From assembly GCA_047974375.1 (NCBI GenBank), contig JBKECF010000068.1, positions 1 through 64,000 of the forward strand: a stretch of 64,000 nt of DNA, written 5' to 3'. The notes under the pieces were generated by a model. That model did no database searches. It was not told where the DNA came from and saw only the letters and a program-made list of their open reading frames with translations. The translations under genes and the position numbers were made by a program. Shown piece after piece: positions 44,557-53,094 of the stretch. The stretch comes from JBKECF01 sp047974375. Lineage in GTDB: Bacteria; Bacillota; Clostridia; Lachnospirales; CAMZNU01. How positions within the stretch are numbered: position 1 is the stretch's first letter; every line of letters starts with the position of its first letter.

Positions 44557-44692
44557 AATTAGGCCTCTATCTTAAAGTCTAAGGGTTTGAATTTTGCTTT
44601 CGGCAAAACCAAAGGTGTAAAATTTGGTTTTTGCGGAGCAAAAGTTTAGATAGCTTGAGTTCAAGTTATCAATGAAGGAGAGGTCTATTGGC
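44557..44692 (+). repeat. Structured interspersed repeat, copy B (about 136 nt)
   Basis: This non-coding block lies between asd and dapA. Its ends (TAGGCCTCT at 44560-44568 and AGAGGTCTA near 44679-44687) pair with each other, closing the element. Inside are hairpins TTTTGC/GCAAAA (44592-44608), a second TTTTGC/GCAAAA-type stem near 44628-44643, and GATAGCTTGA/TCAAGTTATC (44649-44670). The 22-nt segment at 44590-44611 is identical to copy A, and both ends match copy A on its minus strand. It has the sense orientation relative to dapA. Copy A is about 50 nt longer because of extra internal hairpins. Confidence 0.75.
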
Positions 44693-44721
44693 TTAGATTA
44701 TAGTTATAGAAAGGTGATTTT

Positions 44722-45606
44722 ATGTCAATTTTTGTAGGGTCGGGAGTAGCCATTACTACTCCATTTGATATAGGTGGCGAAGTAAATTATACTTCATACG
44801 AAAAACATATAGATTTTTTAATTTCCAATAAAAGTGACGCAATAATAACTTGTGGAACAACAGGGGAATCTTCAACTTTAAATGATAAAGAACATTTAAA
44901 AACAATAGAAATGGCAGTAAAGTTTACAGGTGGAAGAGTGCCTGTAATAGCTGGTACAGGAAGTAATGATACAAAGCACGGCGTGGAGCTATGTAAGGGT
45001 GCGGAAAAAGCAGGTGCAGATGCCCTACTTTTAGTTACTCCATACTATAATAAAACAACGCAAAAAGGTTTAATACGTCATTTTACAGAAATGGCAAGAA
45101 ATGTAGAAATACCAATTATGCTATACAACGTACCTGGAAGAACTGGACTAAATATATTACCGGAAACAGCGGTAGAACTCTCAAAAATTGAAAATATTGT
45201 TGCTATAAAGGAAGCATCAGGTGATTTAGATCAAATAATGAAACTTGCTTCTTTATGTGATGACGATTTTGATATTTATACAGGTAACGACAATCAAGTT
45301 GTGCCTACACTTTCTTTAGGTGGAAAAGGAGTAATATCTGTTATTGCAAACATTATGCCAGAGGAAGTTCATGATATGGTTATAGACTTTTTAAAAGGAA
45401 ATGTTAAAGAAAGTTTAGATATTCAATTAAAAATGCTAAGTTTAGTTGAGGCTTTATTTAGTGAAGTTAATCCGATGCCTATAAAAGCAGCACTAAATGT
45501 TATGGGTTTTGAACAAGGTAATTGTAGGCTACCTCTTTGCGAAATTAGTGATAAAACGGCTAGTAGATTAATCGGCGAGATGAATAAATTAGGCCTTTTA
45601 AAATAA
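44722..45606 (+). CDS. dapA: 4-Hydroxy-tetrahydrodipicolinate synthase
   Basis: DapA condenses pyruvate with aspartate semialdehyde, the first committed step to DAP and lysine. The 294-residue TIM barrel has the GTTGES motif, Y135 in LYNVPGRTG, and the Schiff-base lysine K163 in AIKEASGD. A GAAAGGTG site precedes the ATG. It lies 9 nt upstream of dapB and behind the repeat element, which is therefore part of its leader or of the asd-dapA intergenic RNA. Confidence 0.97.
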   Translation: MSIFVGSGVAITTPFDIGGEVNYTSYEKHIDFLISNKSDAIITCGTTGESSTLNDKEHLKTIEMAVKFTGGRVPVIAGTGSNDTKHGVELCKGAEKAGADALLLVTPYYNKTTQKGLIRHFTEMARNVEIPIMLYNVPGRTGLNILPETAVELSKIENIVAIKEASGDLDQIMKLASLCDDDFDIYTGNDNQVVPTLSLGGKGVISVIANIMPEEVHDMVIDFLKGNVKESLDIQLKMLSLVEALFSEVNPMPIKAALNVMGFEQGNCRLPLCEISDKTASRLIGEMNKLGLLK

Positions 45607-45615
45607 GGAGATAGT

Positions 45616-46380
45616 ATGATAAATATAATAGTACATGGCGTTTCCGGTACAATGGGAAGGACTGTAGTAAAACTTTGTGAAGAGAATGAAGATGTTCATG
45701 TAGTGGCAGGTGTTGACCCTGTTTATAAAGGTAGGGAATTTACATTCCCTGTTTTTGAAACTTTGGCAAATTGCGATGTTCATGGAGATTGTATAATAGA
45801 TTTTTCTACTGCTTCAGCCATAGAACAACTTTTAAAAGACGCAATGGAGATGAATATACCTGTGGTACTATGTACAACAGGACTTACTGAAGAAGTAGAG
45901 GATTTAGTTCAAGAAGTAAGTGGAAAAATAGCAATATTTAAATCTGCAAATATGTCATTAGGTGTTAATTTAATGTTAGACTTACTAAAGAAAGCAACAT
46001 CAATATTGTATAACGCAGATTTTGACATAGAAATAATAGAAAAGCATCACAACAAGAAAATAGATTCACCTAGTGGTACAGCGCTGTTATTAGCAAATAC
46101 TATAGAGAATGAAATTGATGAAAATATGAAGTATATATATGATAGATCTTCTGTTTTTCAAAAAAGAGAAAAAAATGAAATTGGCATACATGGAGTGCGT
46201 GGTGGCACGATAGTAGGGGAACATACAGCAATTTTTGCAGGGCAAGACGAAGTTATAGAAATAACACATAGAGCCCAATCTAAAAATGTGTTTGCAGTAG
46301 GTTCTATTAACGCTGCTATATTTGTATCTAAAAAGAATAAAGGCATTTTTGACATGTATGACTTAATAAGAGAAGCTTAA
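45616..46380 (+). CDS. dapB: 4-Hydroxy-tetrahydrodipicolinate reductase
   Basis: DapB reduces hydroxy-tetrahydrodipicolinate to tetrahydrodipicolinate with NAD(P)H, supplying the substrate for Ddh at 7.6 kb. The 254-residue protein has the N-terminal VHGVSGTMGRT dinucleotide site, the CTTG loop, and the catalytic EKHHNKKIDSPSGTA segment. The AAGGAG site follows the dapA stop directly, so the two are co-translated. Confidence 0.97.
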   Translation: MINIIVHGVSGTMGRTVVKLCEENEDVHVVAGVDPVYKGREFTFPVFETLANCDVHGDCIIDFSTASAIEQLLKDAMEMNIPVVLCTTGLTEEVEDLVQEVSGKIAIFKSANMSLGVNLMLDLLKKATSILYNADFDIEIIEKHHNKKIDSPSGTALLLANTIENEIDENMKYIYDRSSVFQKREKNEIGIHGVRGGTIVGEHTAIFAGQDEVIEITHRAQSKNVFAVGSINAAIFVSKKNKGIFDMYDLIREA

Positions 46381-46462
46381 GAAGTGCTATATTTGACCAT
46401 AGCTATTTTCTGGAATATAATTAAGTAGTTATAGTAATTTTGAATATGTGAGAGAGGTGTAT

Positions 46463-46735
46463 ATGTATAAATTAGTTGACGATAAAGTCGAAACAAAATA
46501 TATGGTGTATGATGAAAATGAGAATTTAATTGGCTATGTAGATTATAGCCTTGGCGAAAATATGGTTTTAACTTTTCTTTTTGTTGAACCGCAATATCGC
46601 CGTCAAGGTAATGGTACAAAAATTGCCGATTTAGTTTACGAAGAAATAAAAAGCAAGGGCATAAAAGTATATGTAACTTGTGGAGTTTTAGGGAAAATTT
46701 ATTCTAAGGAAAAGTATCAAGACATTATAAAATAA
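46463..46735 (+). CDS. Small GNAT-like N-acetyltransferase
   Basis: The 90-residue single-domain protein has a beta-strand pair (NLIGYVDY), then the acetyl-CoA loop VEPQYRRQGNGTKI, a helix and a final strand. It is of the short YjdJ/GNAT type. The substrate is unknown. A GTG at 46448 is in frame, but AGAGAGG precedes the ATG at 46463, which is preferred. It lies 11 nt before pgi, so the two are probably co-transcribed. Confidence 0.8.
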   Translation: MYKLVDDKVETKYMVYDENENLIGYVDYSLGENMVLTFLFVEPQYRRQGNGTKIADLVYEEIKSKGIKVYVTCGVLGKIYSKEKYQDIIK

Positions 46736-46746
46736 AGGAGTAATCT

Positions 46747-48144
46747 ATGAAACTAAAATTAGACTATAACAACATGATGGCAGAATTTGTAGGCGATAAA
46801 GGTATAAATATTTCAGAAATAGAGAAATTATCTCCTAAAATTGAAAAAGCAACAAAGGCAATGATTACTAAAAGGCTAGAAGGGAAAATGGACTGGCGTG
46901 ACTTGCCTTACAATCAAGACGAAATAGTGAATGATATAAATTCATATGTAGATGAAGTAAAAGACGATTTTGAATCATTTGTAGTATTAGGAATTGGTGG
47001 TTCTGCTTTAGGTCCAATGGCTGTACAACAAGCCATCAATCACCCTCATTACAATGAATTGCCAAGGGAAAAACGTAAGTTCCCTAAGTTGTATATAGCT
47101 GATAATATTGACCCTGAAAAATTAAATTACTTATTTGATGTAATTGATATGGAGAAAACTCTTTTTAACGTTATATCAAAATCAGGCAGTACGTCTGAAA
47201 CTATGTCACAATTTATGATCATAAAAGAAATATTAGAAGAAAAGTATGGTAAAGAAGTAGCTAGAAAAAATATCGTTTGTACAACAGATAAAGAAAATGG
47301 AAATTTAATTAAAATTTCTAAGGAAGAAGGATACAAAAGATTTGTTATACCTGCTGGTGTAGGGGGTAGATTTTCCGAATTAACACCTGTTGGACTTTTA
47401 CCTGCTGCTATGTGTGGCATAAACATAAAAGAACTATTAAAAGGTGCGGCAGAGATGGACGAGCTTTGTAAAGAATGTGATATATACAAAAACTCTGCCC
47501 ATATGTATGGTTTGCTTAACTATATAGCAATGGAACAAGGAAAAAATATTTCTGTTGTAATGCCTTATGCAGATTCTTTAAAATATATTTCCGACTGGTA
47601 TGCGCAGCTTTGGGCTGAATCTTTAGGTAAAAAATTCGATATAGATGGTAATGTAGTTAATGTGGGACAAACACCTGTAAAAGCTTTAGGTGCTACGGAT
47701 CAGCATTCTCAAGTGCAATTGTATTCCGAGGGTCCTTTCGATAAAGTAATCGTTTTTTTAGGTGTGGACAAATTTAAAATGTCTATGGATATTCCTAAAA
47801 TTTATGGTGATATACCAAGTTTAGGTTTCTTAGGTGGAACAACTCAAGATAAATTACTACTTACTGAACAGATGGCAACGGAATACGCACTACTAAAATC
47901 TGGTAAAACAAATATGACTATTACTGTGCCAGAAGTAAACGAAAGAACTTTAGGTCAATTGTTGTACTTCTTTGAAGTAGCAACAGGTTTTACTGGTGAA
48001 TTAATGAATATAAATGCTTTTGATCAGCCTGGCGTAGAAGAAGGTAAAAATGCTACATACGCAATGTTTGGCAGACCGGGATACGAAGAGAAGAAAAAAG
48101 AATTGGATTCAAGACCAAGTAAATTGGACAAGTATATTATATAG
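46747..48144 (+). CDS. pgi: Glucose-6-phosphate isomerase
   Basis: Pgi interconverts glucose 6-phosphate and fructose 6-phosphate in glycolysis. The 465-residue protein is of the short bacterial type. Conserved segments are the phosphate loop GIGGSALGP, the SKSGSTSET loop, GVGGRFSELTPVG with the catalytic region, and a DQHSQVQLYSEG segment. An AAGGAG site is present. The preceding small acetyltransferase gene is its only close neighbour upstream. Confidence 0.97.
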   Translation: MKLKLDYNNMMAEFVGDKGINISEIEKLSPKIEKATKAMITKRLEGKMDWRDLPYNQDEIVNDINSYVDEVKDDFESFVVLGIGGSALGPMAVQQAINHPHYNELPREKRKFPKLYIADNIDPEKLNYLFDVIDMEKTLFNVISKSGSTSETMSQFMIIKEILEEKYGKEVARKNIVCTTDKENGNLIKISKEEGYKRFVIPAGVGGRFSELTPVGLLPAAMCGINIKELLKGAAEMDELCKECDIYKNSAHMYGLLNYIAMEQGKNISVVMPYADSLKYISDWYAQLWAESLGKKFDIDGNVVNVGQTPVKALGATDQHSQVQLYSEGPFDKVIVFLGVDKFKMSMDIPKIYGDIPSLGFLGGTTQDKLLLTEQMATEYALLKSGKTNMTITVPEVNERTLGQLLYFFEVATGFTGELMNINAFDQPGVEEGKNATYAMFGRPGYEEKKKELDSRPSKLDKYII

Positions 48145-48168
48145 CAACATAAATGACGGGGCGAGAGT

Positions 48169-48927
48169 ATGTATAAAAAGTTAATTATTTTCATTATTTT
48201 AATATGTATTCCAAAAGTGGTATACGGGGCGGAGAATAAGTATTTAGTTGATATTTCAAGTGGTAAAATTATTTCCCAAAACAGCGATTTTTATTTTACT
48301 ATACCTGTATCATGGGAAAACTATATTGAAGTAGAAAAAATAACTGATCCAAATAGACGCTTTATAGAGCGTTGGGATTTTATTTATTTACCTCGTGAAG
48401 AGGAAAATGGAAAAACCAAATTTTTATCTATATATATTTATAATAAAAATAATTGGGCGATACGTTCTAACGAAGAAGTCTTGTTTAAAACAACAAACTA
48501 TGTTTTTTCTGCTAGTATAGAGACGGATAATTATTATACAACTTTCCAAGATAAAATAATTTATGAAAGATTTTTATCGGAGATTTCTAATAATGATTTT
48601 TTAGTTAGCAGATTTACAGGTCAAGATAATAAATTAACTTCAAGTTATAGAATTACAGTTAACAATAAAATGATAGATGAAAAATCAACAAAAATAAAAA
48701 ATCAACTATATTTGCCTTTACGTGCTGTGTGTGATGAACTTGGTTTCAGTATAAAATGGGATGAAAAGACTAAAACTATTGTTATAAATAACAAGGTAAA
48801 GTTGCGTGCTGGACAAGAAGGAGCAATGATAATTGATAATTATACATACTTACCAACAATATTTTACGTAAAGCAACTAGGGCTAAATGTAGATGTTGAT
48901 AATTTAAATAATGTAAAAATAAGCTAG
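48169..48927 (+). CDS. Secreted protein with copper amine oxidase N-terminal-like domain
   Basis: The 252-residue protein has a signal peptide (about residues 1-20, cut near VYG-AEN), then an unassigned region (21-160) with many Tyr and Trp, then a C-terminal copper-amine-oxidase-N1-like domain (about 165-252) with YLPLRAVCDELGFSIKWDEK and YTYLPTIFYVKQLGLNV. In Clostridia such domains act as extracellular structural or wall-associated modules and are not enzymes. The function is unknown. It follows pgi by 24 nt. Confidence 0.82.
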   Translation: MYKKLIIFIILICIPKVVYGAENKYLVDISSGKIISQNSDFYFTIPVSWENYIEVEKITDPNRRFIERWDFIYLPREEENGKTKFLSIYIYNKNNWAIRSNEEVLFKTTNYVFSASIETDNYYTTFQDKIIYERFLSEISNNDFLVSRFTGQDNKLTSSYRITVNNKMIDEKSTKIKNQLYLPLRAVCDELGFSIKWDEKTKTIVINNKVKLRAGQEGAMIIDNYTYLPTIFYVKQLGLNVDVDNLNNVKIS

Positions 48928-48928
48928 A

Positions 48929-48972
48929 AAAAAGACTGCCTATGTTGTAATACTTATAGGCAGTCTTTTTTG
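48929..48972. terminator. Bidirectional intrinsic terminator
   Basis: AAAAGACTGCCTAT and its complement ATAGGCAGTCTTTT (about 48929-48942, 48956-48969) lie between converging genes. Directly after it, at 48973-48998, is a short tandem of three near-copies of GTATTTAAAT. Confidence 0.88.
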
Positions 48973-48995
48973 TATTTAAATGTATTTAAATGTGT

Positions 48996-50756
48996 TTAAA
49001 GCTCATTATTAAATTTTAATTCCCTTATATAATCTTCTTCGGGTGTAACATAAGCTGTTTTATTAGTTGTATATATTACCATGCCAGGTTTTGCTCCACG
49101 TGGCTTTTTTACAAATTTTTTCTCTATATAATCAACAGGCACAAGGCTAGAGTTCTTGCCTTTGCTATAATAAGCTGCAAGCATTGCACCGTCATTTAAA
49201 GTAGAGTCTGGAATAGTTTTTCCATTACTTCGGATTATAACATGAGAGCCAGCTATTTCCTTAGTATGCATCCATATATCATCAGGGTTGGCAAATCCAA
49301 GGGTTAAAGCATCATTTTGCTTATTATTCTTACCAACATATATATCGAAACCATCCTTGGAAACAAAGTGAAGAGGCTTGGATTCTTCTATTTTTTTCTT
49401 TTTACCCTTTTTTTCTTTAAGTATACCTAGTTTTACTAATTCTTCTCGTACATCTTCTATGTCCTCATCATCTGTAACAGCATGTAAAGACGATTGTATA
49501 CTTTCCAGGTAGTTTAATTCCTTTAGGTTTTCTTCTAATAGAATTTCTGTAGATTCTTTAGTTCTTTTCATTTTATTATATTTTTTAAAATATTTTTGTG
49601 CGTTATCTGATGGACTTAAGTTTGAATCCAAAGGTATTTCCATTTCTTTTAAATTTTCGTCATTATAATCAATACAGATAAGGGATGTCATTCCTTGAGA
49701 TATTTGGTATATATTTGAAATGATTAATTCACCTCGAATACGAAATTTCTCCATGTTTTTTGTATCTTTAATGGCTCTTTTTTGTAAATCTATTTTTTTA
49801 ATGTATCGCTCTATTGTGGATTGTAAAATTCGTTTAATATCATTTGACTTTTGGTTAAGATTATATGTTCTATCTCTTTCATTATAAAAAAATTCTATAA
49901 GTTCCGATGGACTAGAAAAAAATTTCTTAATATTATCTTTATATAAAGACATTTCAAAGGGTGAAAATTCTTCTAGGCAAAAACCTTTATTATAGTATAC
50001 AACAAATTTATAGTCATTACTTAAGGTTAAATCCATTATATTTTGAAAAGATATTGCTAAACTAACTTTATCATTACTAGAAAGTTTTTCAATAAAATCC
50101 GATGGGTTTACATTTGCTCTAAGGCACATTTCTGTTGCCATTATAGGGCTAATACCAGAGTAACATTTATAAATAATGTCTTGTGCTTGCATAGCTTGGT
50201 TTTTATTTAAATGCTCAATAAAAGATTCTTTGTCTAATAAAAGTGGGTTTAATTTGTTGTGATTAGGTGGGAATACATAATCCCTTTGAGGTAAAACTTC
50301 ACGTACAGAACTTTTATCTAAGGTTACTCTTTTTATGCTATCTAAAATAACGTTACTCTCCGTAAGAATAATATTACTGTGCTTGCCCATTATTTCGAAT
50401 ATAAGTATTTTTTCACTCATGTCACCAAGTTCATTTAATGACTGAATATGTAAATTAATAATTCTATCGAATTTAGGCTGGGTAATATCTACTATCCTTC
50501 CACCACTTAGGTACTTACGTAAAATCATACAAAACATAGGCGGGGTTTGGGGATTTTCATAACTCTTATTTGTTATACCTATTAGGGGGTTCGCTGAGTT
50601 AATAGATAGACGAATTTTATTGCTCTTACCGAAATTACGTACAGATAATATTATATCGTTTTTGTCGGGTTGATGAATTTTGTCAATTCTCCCATTCATA
50701 ATTGTTTCTTTTAGTTCATTAATAATGCTTCTTATATAAATACCATCGAATGCCAT
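48996..50756 (-). CDS. rqcH: Ribosome-associated quality control protein RqcH (NFACT/FbpA family)
   Basis: RqcH binds stalled 50S-peptidyl-tRNA complexes and adds C-terminal alanine tails. The 586-residue protein has an N-terminal NFACT-N domain (start AFDGIYIRSIINEL), two helix-hairpin and coiled-coil stretches (about 300-430), and the C-terminal NFACT-R domain with DIWMHTKEIAGSHVII. Older annotations call such proteins fibronectin-binding (FbpA). It is alone on the minus strand and divergent from the LysM gene. Confidence 0.94.
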   Translation of the reverse strand: MAFDGIYIRSIINELKETIMNGRIDKIHQPDKNDIILSVRNFGKSNKIRLSINSANPLIGITNKSYENPQTPPMFCMILRKYLSGGRIVDITQPKFDRIINLHIQSLNELGDMSEKILIFEIMGKHSNIILTESNVILDSIKRVTLDKSSVREVLPQRDYVFPPNHNKLNPLLLDKESFIEHLNKNQAMQAQDIIYKCYSGISPIMATEMCLRANVNPSDFIEKLSSNDKVSLAISFQNIMDLTLSNDYKFVVYYNKGFCLEEFSPFEMSLYKDNIKKFFSSPSELIEFFYNERDRTYNLNQKSNDIKRILQSTIERYIKKIDLQKRAIKDTKNMEKFRIRGELIISNIYQISQGMTSLICIDYNDENLKEMEIPLDSNLSPSDNAQKYFKKYNKMKRTKESTEILLEENLKELNYLESIQSSLHAVTDDEDIEDVREELVKLGILKEKKGKKKKIEESKPLHFVSKDGFDIYVGKNNKQNDALTLGFANPDDIWMHTKEIAGSHVIIRSNGKTIPDSTLNDGAMLAAYYSKGKNSSLVPVDYIEKKFVKKPRGAKPGMVIYTTNKTAYVTPEEDYIRELKFNNEL

Positions 50757-50884
50757 GTTTAAACTCCTTACTAATTTAAAGTACTTTCTAGTGCATATTA
50801 GTATAATTTAAAAGAAAAAACAAGCTTTAATATATTTAATGGATAAAAAAAATAAATATATATTCGAAAAAAATAAAAAAACTA

Positions 50885-50912
50885 TTGACATAGAAATAAT
50901 TTTCTATATAAT
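50885..50912 (+). promoter_or_regulatory. Promoter of the LysM protein gene
   Basis: TTGACA (50885-50890), a 16-nt spacer and TATAAT (50907-50912). Just downstream is GAACATTATTTC, a weak partial match to a LexA-type palindrome (GAAC-N4-GTTC); I do not rely on it. Confidence 0.75.
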
Positions 50913-50945
50913 AGACTTAAGAACATTATTTCGAGGAGGGACGAT

Positions 50946-51248
50946 ATGTTAGAATATAATATTTTTTTAAAAAACTTAATGAAACTAGGTATTTTAGTTT
51001 TAGTAACCTTTTGTATTGCAACCTTTACCTTTGGTGGAGAAGTTAATTCTAAAATTATTTATTATAAAGAAGTAAAAGTTCAAGTGGGTGATACCTTTAG
51101 TAAAATTGCTTTTGAAAATAATACAAGTAATTTAAATACTTACGAATTTTCTGCCTTTTTGCAAGAATTTAACAATTATAGTAGTGAAGATATTTATGTA
51201 GGAGAAACTATTATAGTCCCAATATATGAAGATACACATTCTCTTTAA
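50946..51248 (+). CDS. Small membrane-anchored LysM-like protein
   Basis: The 100-residue protein has an N-terminal hydrophobic anchor (about 12-30), then a divergent LysM fold at 43-97 (VQVGDTFSKIAFENN ... YVGETIIVPI). The layout resembles YneA-type cell-division inhibitors, but the core is weakly conserved and no lexA gene is next to it, so a general wall-binding role is equally likely. GAGGAGGGACG is the ribosome site. It stands alone with a strong promoter. Confidence 0.75.
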   Translation: MLEYNIFLKNLMKLGILVLVTFCIATFTFGGEVNSKIIYYKEVKVQVGDTFSKIAFENNTSNLNTYEFSAFLQEFNNYSSEDIYVGETIIVPIYEDTHSL

Positions 51249-51338
51249 CTTTTCTTAATGATAATTATTTTCTTTTAACTTCTTTTATGATATGATTAAT
51301 ATGGTATTTAAATTGGAAAGTAGAATAAGGAGGTTATT

Positions 51339-52154
51339 ATGAAAGGTGTACGTGCTCGTGATTTTGGGAAATTAACTGCAAAAGACATTTGTAAAAAAAC
51401 TATAGATTATGGATTTGATACTGTGTCATTATCATTGTCCCGTGCCTTAATTGAAATAACAGATACAGATAATATAGACAATGAGCTTCTATTAGCTATA
51501 AAAGATGTTTTTAATAACTATAATGTAGGCATTTCTTCTTTATGTGCTCATTTAAGATTTTCTTGTGAGGATAAAGAGAAGAGAGATAGAAATTTTAAAA
51601 TTTACAGTAGATATTTAAGGTATGGCAAGATGCTAGGCGCTAGAAATATTGCTTTAAAGTCAGGATCTTATAATGATGACCACAGTTTACATTTTAAAAA
51701 TCATACAAATGAGGGATATAGGAAATTTGCAGATTATACATATTCTTTAGCAGAGCAAGCCGAAATGTTAGAAATTGATATAGCTATAGAGGGTGCTTTT
51801 CATCATATAATATATGATAATAAATCTATAAAAAGATTAATAGATGATATTAGTAGCCCAAGGCTTAGAGTAATATTTGACCCTGTTCATCTCATTACTA
51901 TGGAGAATTATAAAGAACAAGAGTTTCTTATTAAAGAGGCATTCTATTTATTTGGTGATAAAATTGATGTTATTCACTTAAAGGATTTTGTCGTAGCTGG
52001 TACGGATATAATTTTAGCTGACCATGGTATGGGTATGTTTGATTATGAAACTTTGTTTGATGAAATACATAAGTCGAAAAATGAAATCGATATAATTATA
52101 GAGGGTTTAAATGTTTCAAGATATACTGAGGCTATTAGATTACTGGATATGTAA
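51339..52154 (+). CDS. Sugar phosphate isomerase/epimerase family TIM-barrel protein
   Basis: The 271-residue protein of the xylose-isomerase-like TIM-barrel (AP endonuclease 2) superfamily shows the usual pattern: FGFDTVSLSLS-type N-terminal strand, AIEG with a metal glutamate, FDPVHLITM with an aspartate, and IHLKDF with H and D, then IIEGL with a final glutamate. These are divalent-metal ligands of sugar or sugar-acid isomerases. The exact substrate cannot be told. AAGGAGG precedes the ATG. It ends at a strong terminator. Confidence 0.88.
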   Translation: MKGVRARDFGKLTAKDICKKTIDYGFDTVSLSLSRALIEITDTDNIDNELLLAIKDVFNNYNVGISSLCAHLRFSCEDKEKRDRNFKIYSRYLRYGKMLGARNIALKSGSYNDDHSLHFKNHTNEGYRKFADYTYSLAEQAEMLEIDIAIEGAFHHIIYDNKSIKRLIDDISSPRLRVIFDPVHLITMENYKEQEFLIKEAFYLFGDKIDVIHLKDFVVAGTDIILADHGMGMFDYETLFDEIHKSKNEIDIIIEGLNVSRYTEAIRLLDM

Positions 52155-52169
52155 TTTTATAAGTAAATA

Positions 52170-52226
52170 AAAAGAGTCAAATGACCATGGTTGTTTATCA
52201 ACTCATGATTATTTGACTTTTTTTGT
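52170..52226. terminator. Bidirectional intrinsic terminator
   Basis: AAAAGAGTCAAAT (52170-52182) pairs with ATTTGACTTTTTT (52211-52223), with an inner weaker stem (ATGGTTG/CAACTCAT). It separates converging genes. Confidence 0.85.
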
Positions 52227-52621
52227 TATATTTTTTTAATTGTTGGTATATATTCTTTTTTATCTCTTTTTTTATCAGTTAGTTTTATAAATAAATATGT
52301 GATAATAAGTACTAAAACACCTGTTAGGAAGATAATTATTTCATTAGATGTAATTACAGATGCAACTAAAAACCCTAAAACCATTGTTATAAGTGGTATA
52401 CCATATAAAATAAAAGTTGCTTTAAGCATTGGTTTAGGCTCTAGCTCTATAATAACTTTATCACCAATAGATCCTTTACAACTATTTGTTGCTGTTAGAA
52501 GCATATCTTTACCTTCCATGCCTGCCAAACAGGCTTTGCATTTGGCGCAGGCTTCCACCCGACGGAGTTTAACTACTGCTTCTTCTTTATTTATTTTTAT
52601 TATTTCGCCTATTTCTGACAT
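52226..52621 (-). CDS. SoxR-reducing / RseC family membrane protein
   Basis: The 131-residue protein of the RseC/MucC family has a small N-terminal beta domain with a cysteine cluster (CAKCKACLAGM, plus a later Cys in NSCKGS) that may bind a metal or iron-sulfur centre, followed by two transmembrane helices (about 70-110) and a basic tail. Family members sit near Rnf electron-transport genes; none are seen here. It overlaps the end of the upstream membrane-protein gene by 13 nt. Confidence 0.85.
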   Translation of the reverse strand: MSEIGEIIKINKEEAVVKLRRVEACAKCKACLAGMEGKDMLLTATNSCKGSIGDKVIIELEPKPMLKATFILYGIPLITMVLGFLVASVITSNEIIIFLTGVLVLIITYLFIKLTDKKRDKKEYIPTIKKI

Positions 52622-53094
52622 TTCTTCCCCTTTCTTTGGTTCATTAATATATTTGATGCAATATAAAACACAAAAGTAAATATTCCTAAGGCTACTATTT
52701 CACTACTATCATCTAAATGCAAGGTGCCAAGCATAACAAAAAAAAGACCGAGAGAAATAAAAAAGTTGTAAACAAACCTAAATTTATTTTTATCATTTGT
52801 ATTTATAACAAGAAGTAAAACTACACCAGGTAGCATATAAAAAATTCCACCTATTATAAAACATAAATACTTGTAGTACATAAAATGTTGCATATGTATA
52901 AAGAAAGTTATATTTGCGGATATAAGCCCTATAGAGAGAGATAGCATATTGTTTTTACATACATAACCTAATAAAAAACCACAAGTTATTAAAAAGAATA
53001 AAAATTCCATATAGGCAAAATTTTGCCCCGTTAAAAAAATACACAAAAAAATTAGGGGTAGTACAATAATAAATCTTTTACATATCCAACTCAT
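52609..53094 (-). CDS. Small polytopic membrane protein of unknown function
   Basis: The 161-residue protein is almost entirely hydrophobic, with about five predicted transmembrane helices and a short basic tail (RKGKKCQK). No family motif is recognised. It begins directly at the ligA stop and overlaps the next gene, so it is translated from the ligA mRNA. Its function is unknown. Confidence 0.7.
   Translation of the reverse strand: MSWICKRFIIVLPLIFLCIFLTGQNFAYMEFLFFLITCGFLLGYVCKNNMLSLSIGLISANITFFIHMQHFMYYKYLCFIIGGIFYMLPGVVLLLVINTNDKNKFRFVYNFFISLGLFFVMLGTLHLDDSSEIVALGIFTFVFYIASNILMNQRKGKKCQK

Noticed and set aside
48973..48998. Three near-copies of GTATTTAAAT downstream of rqcH
   Set aside because: Too short and AT-rich to be more than local slippage; no function proposed.
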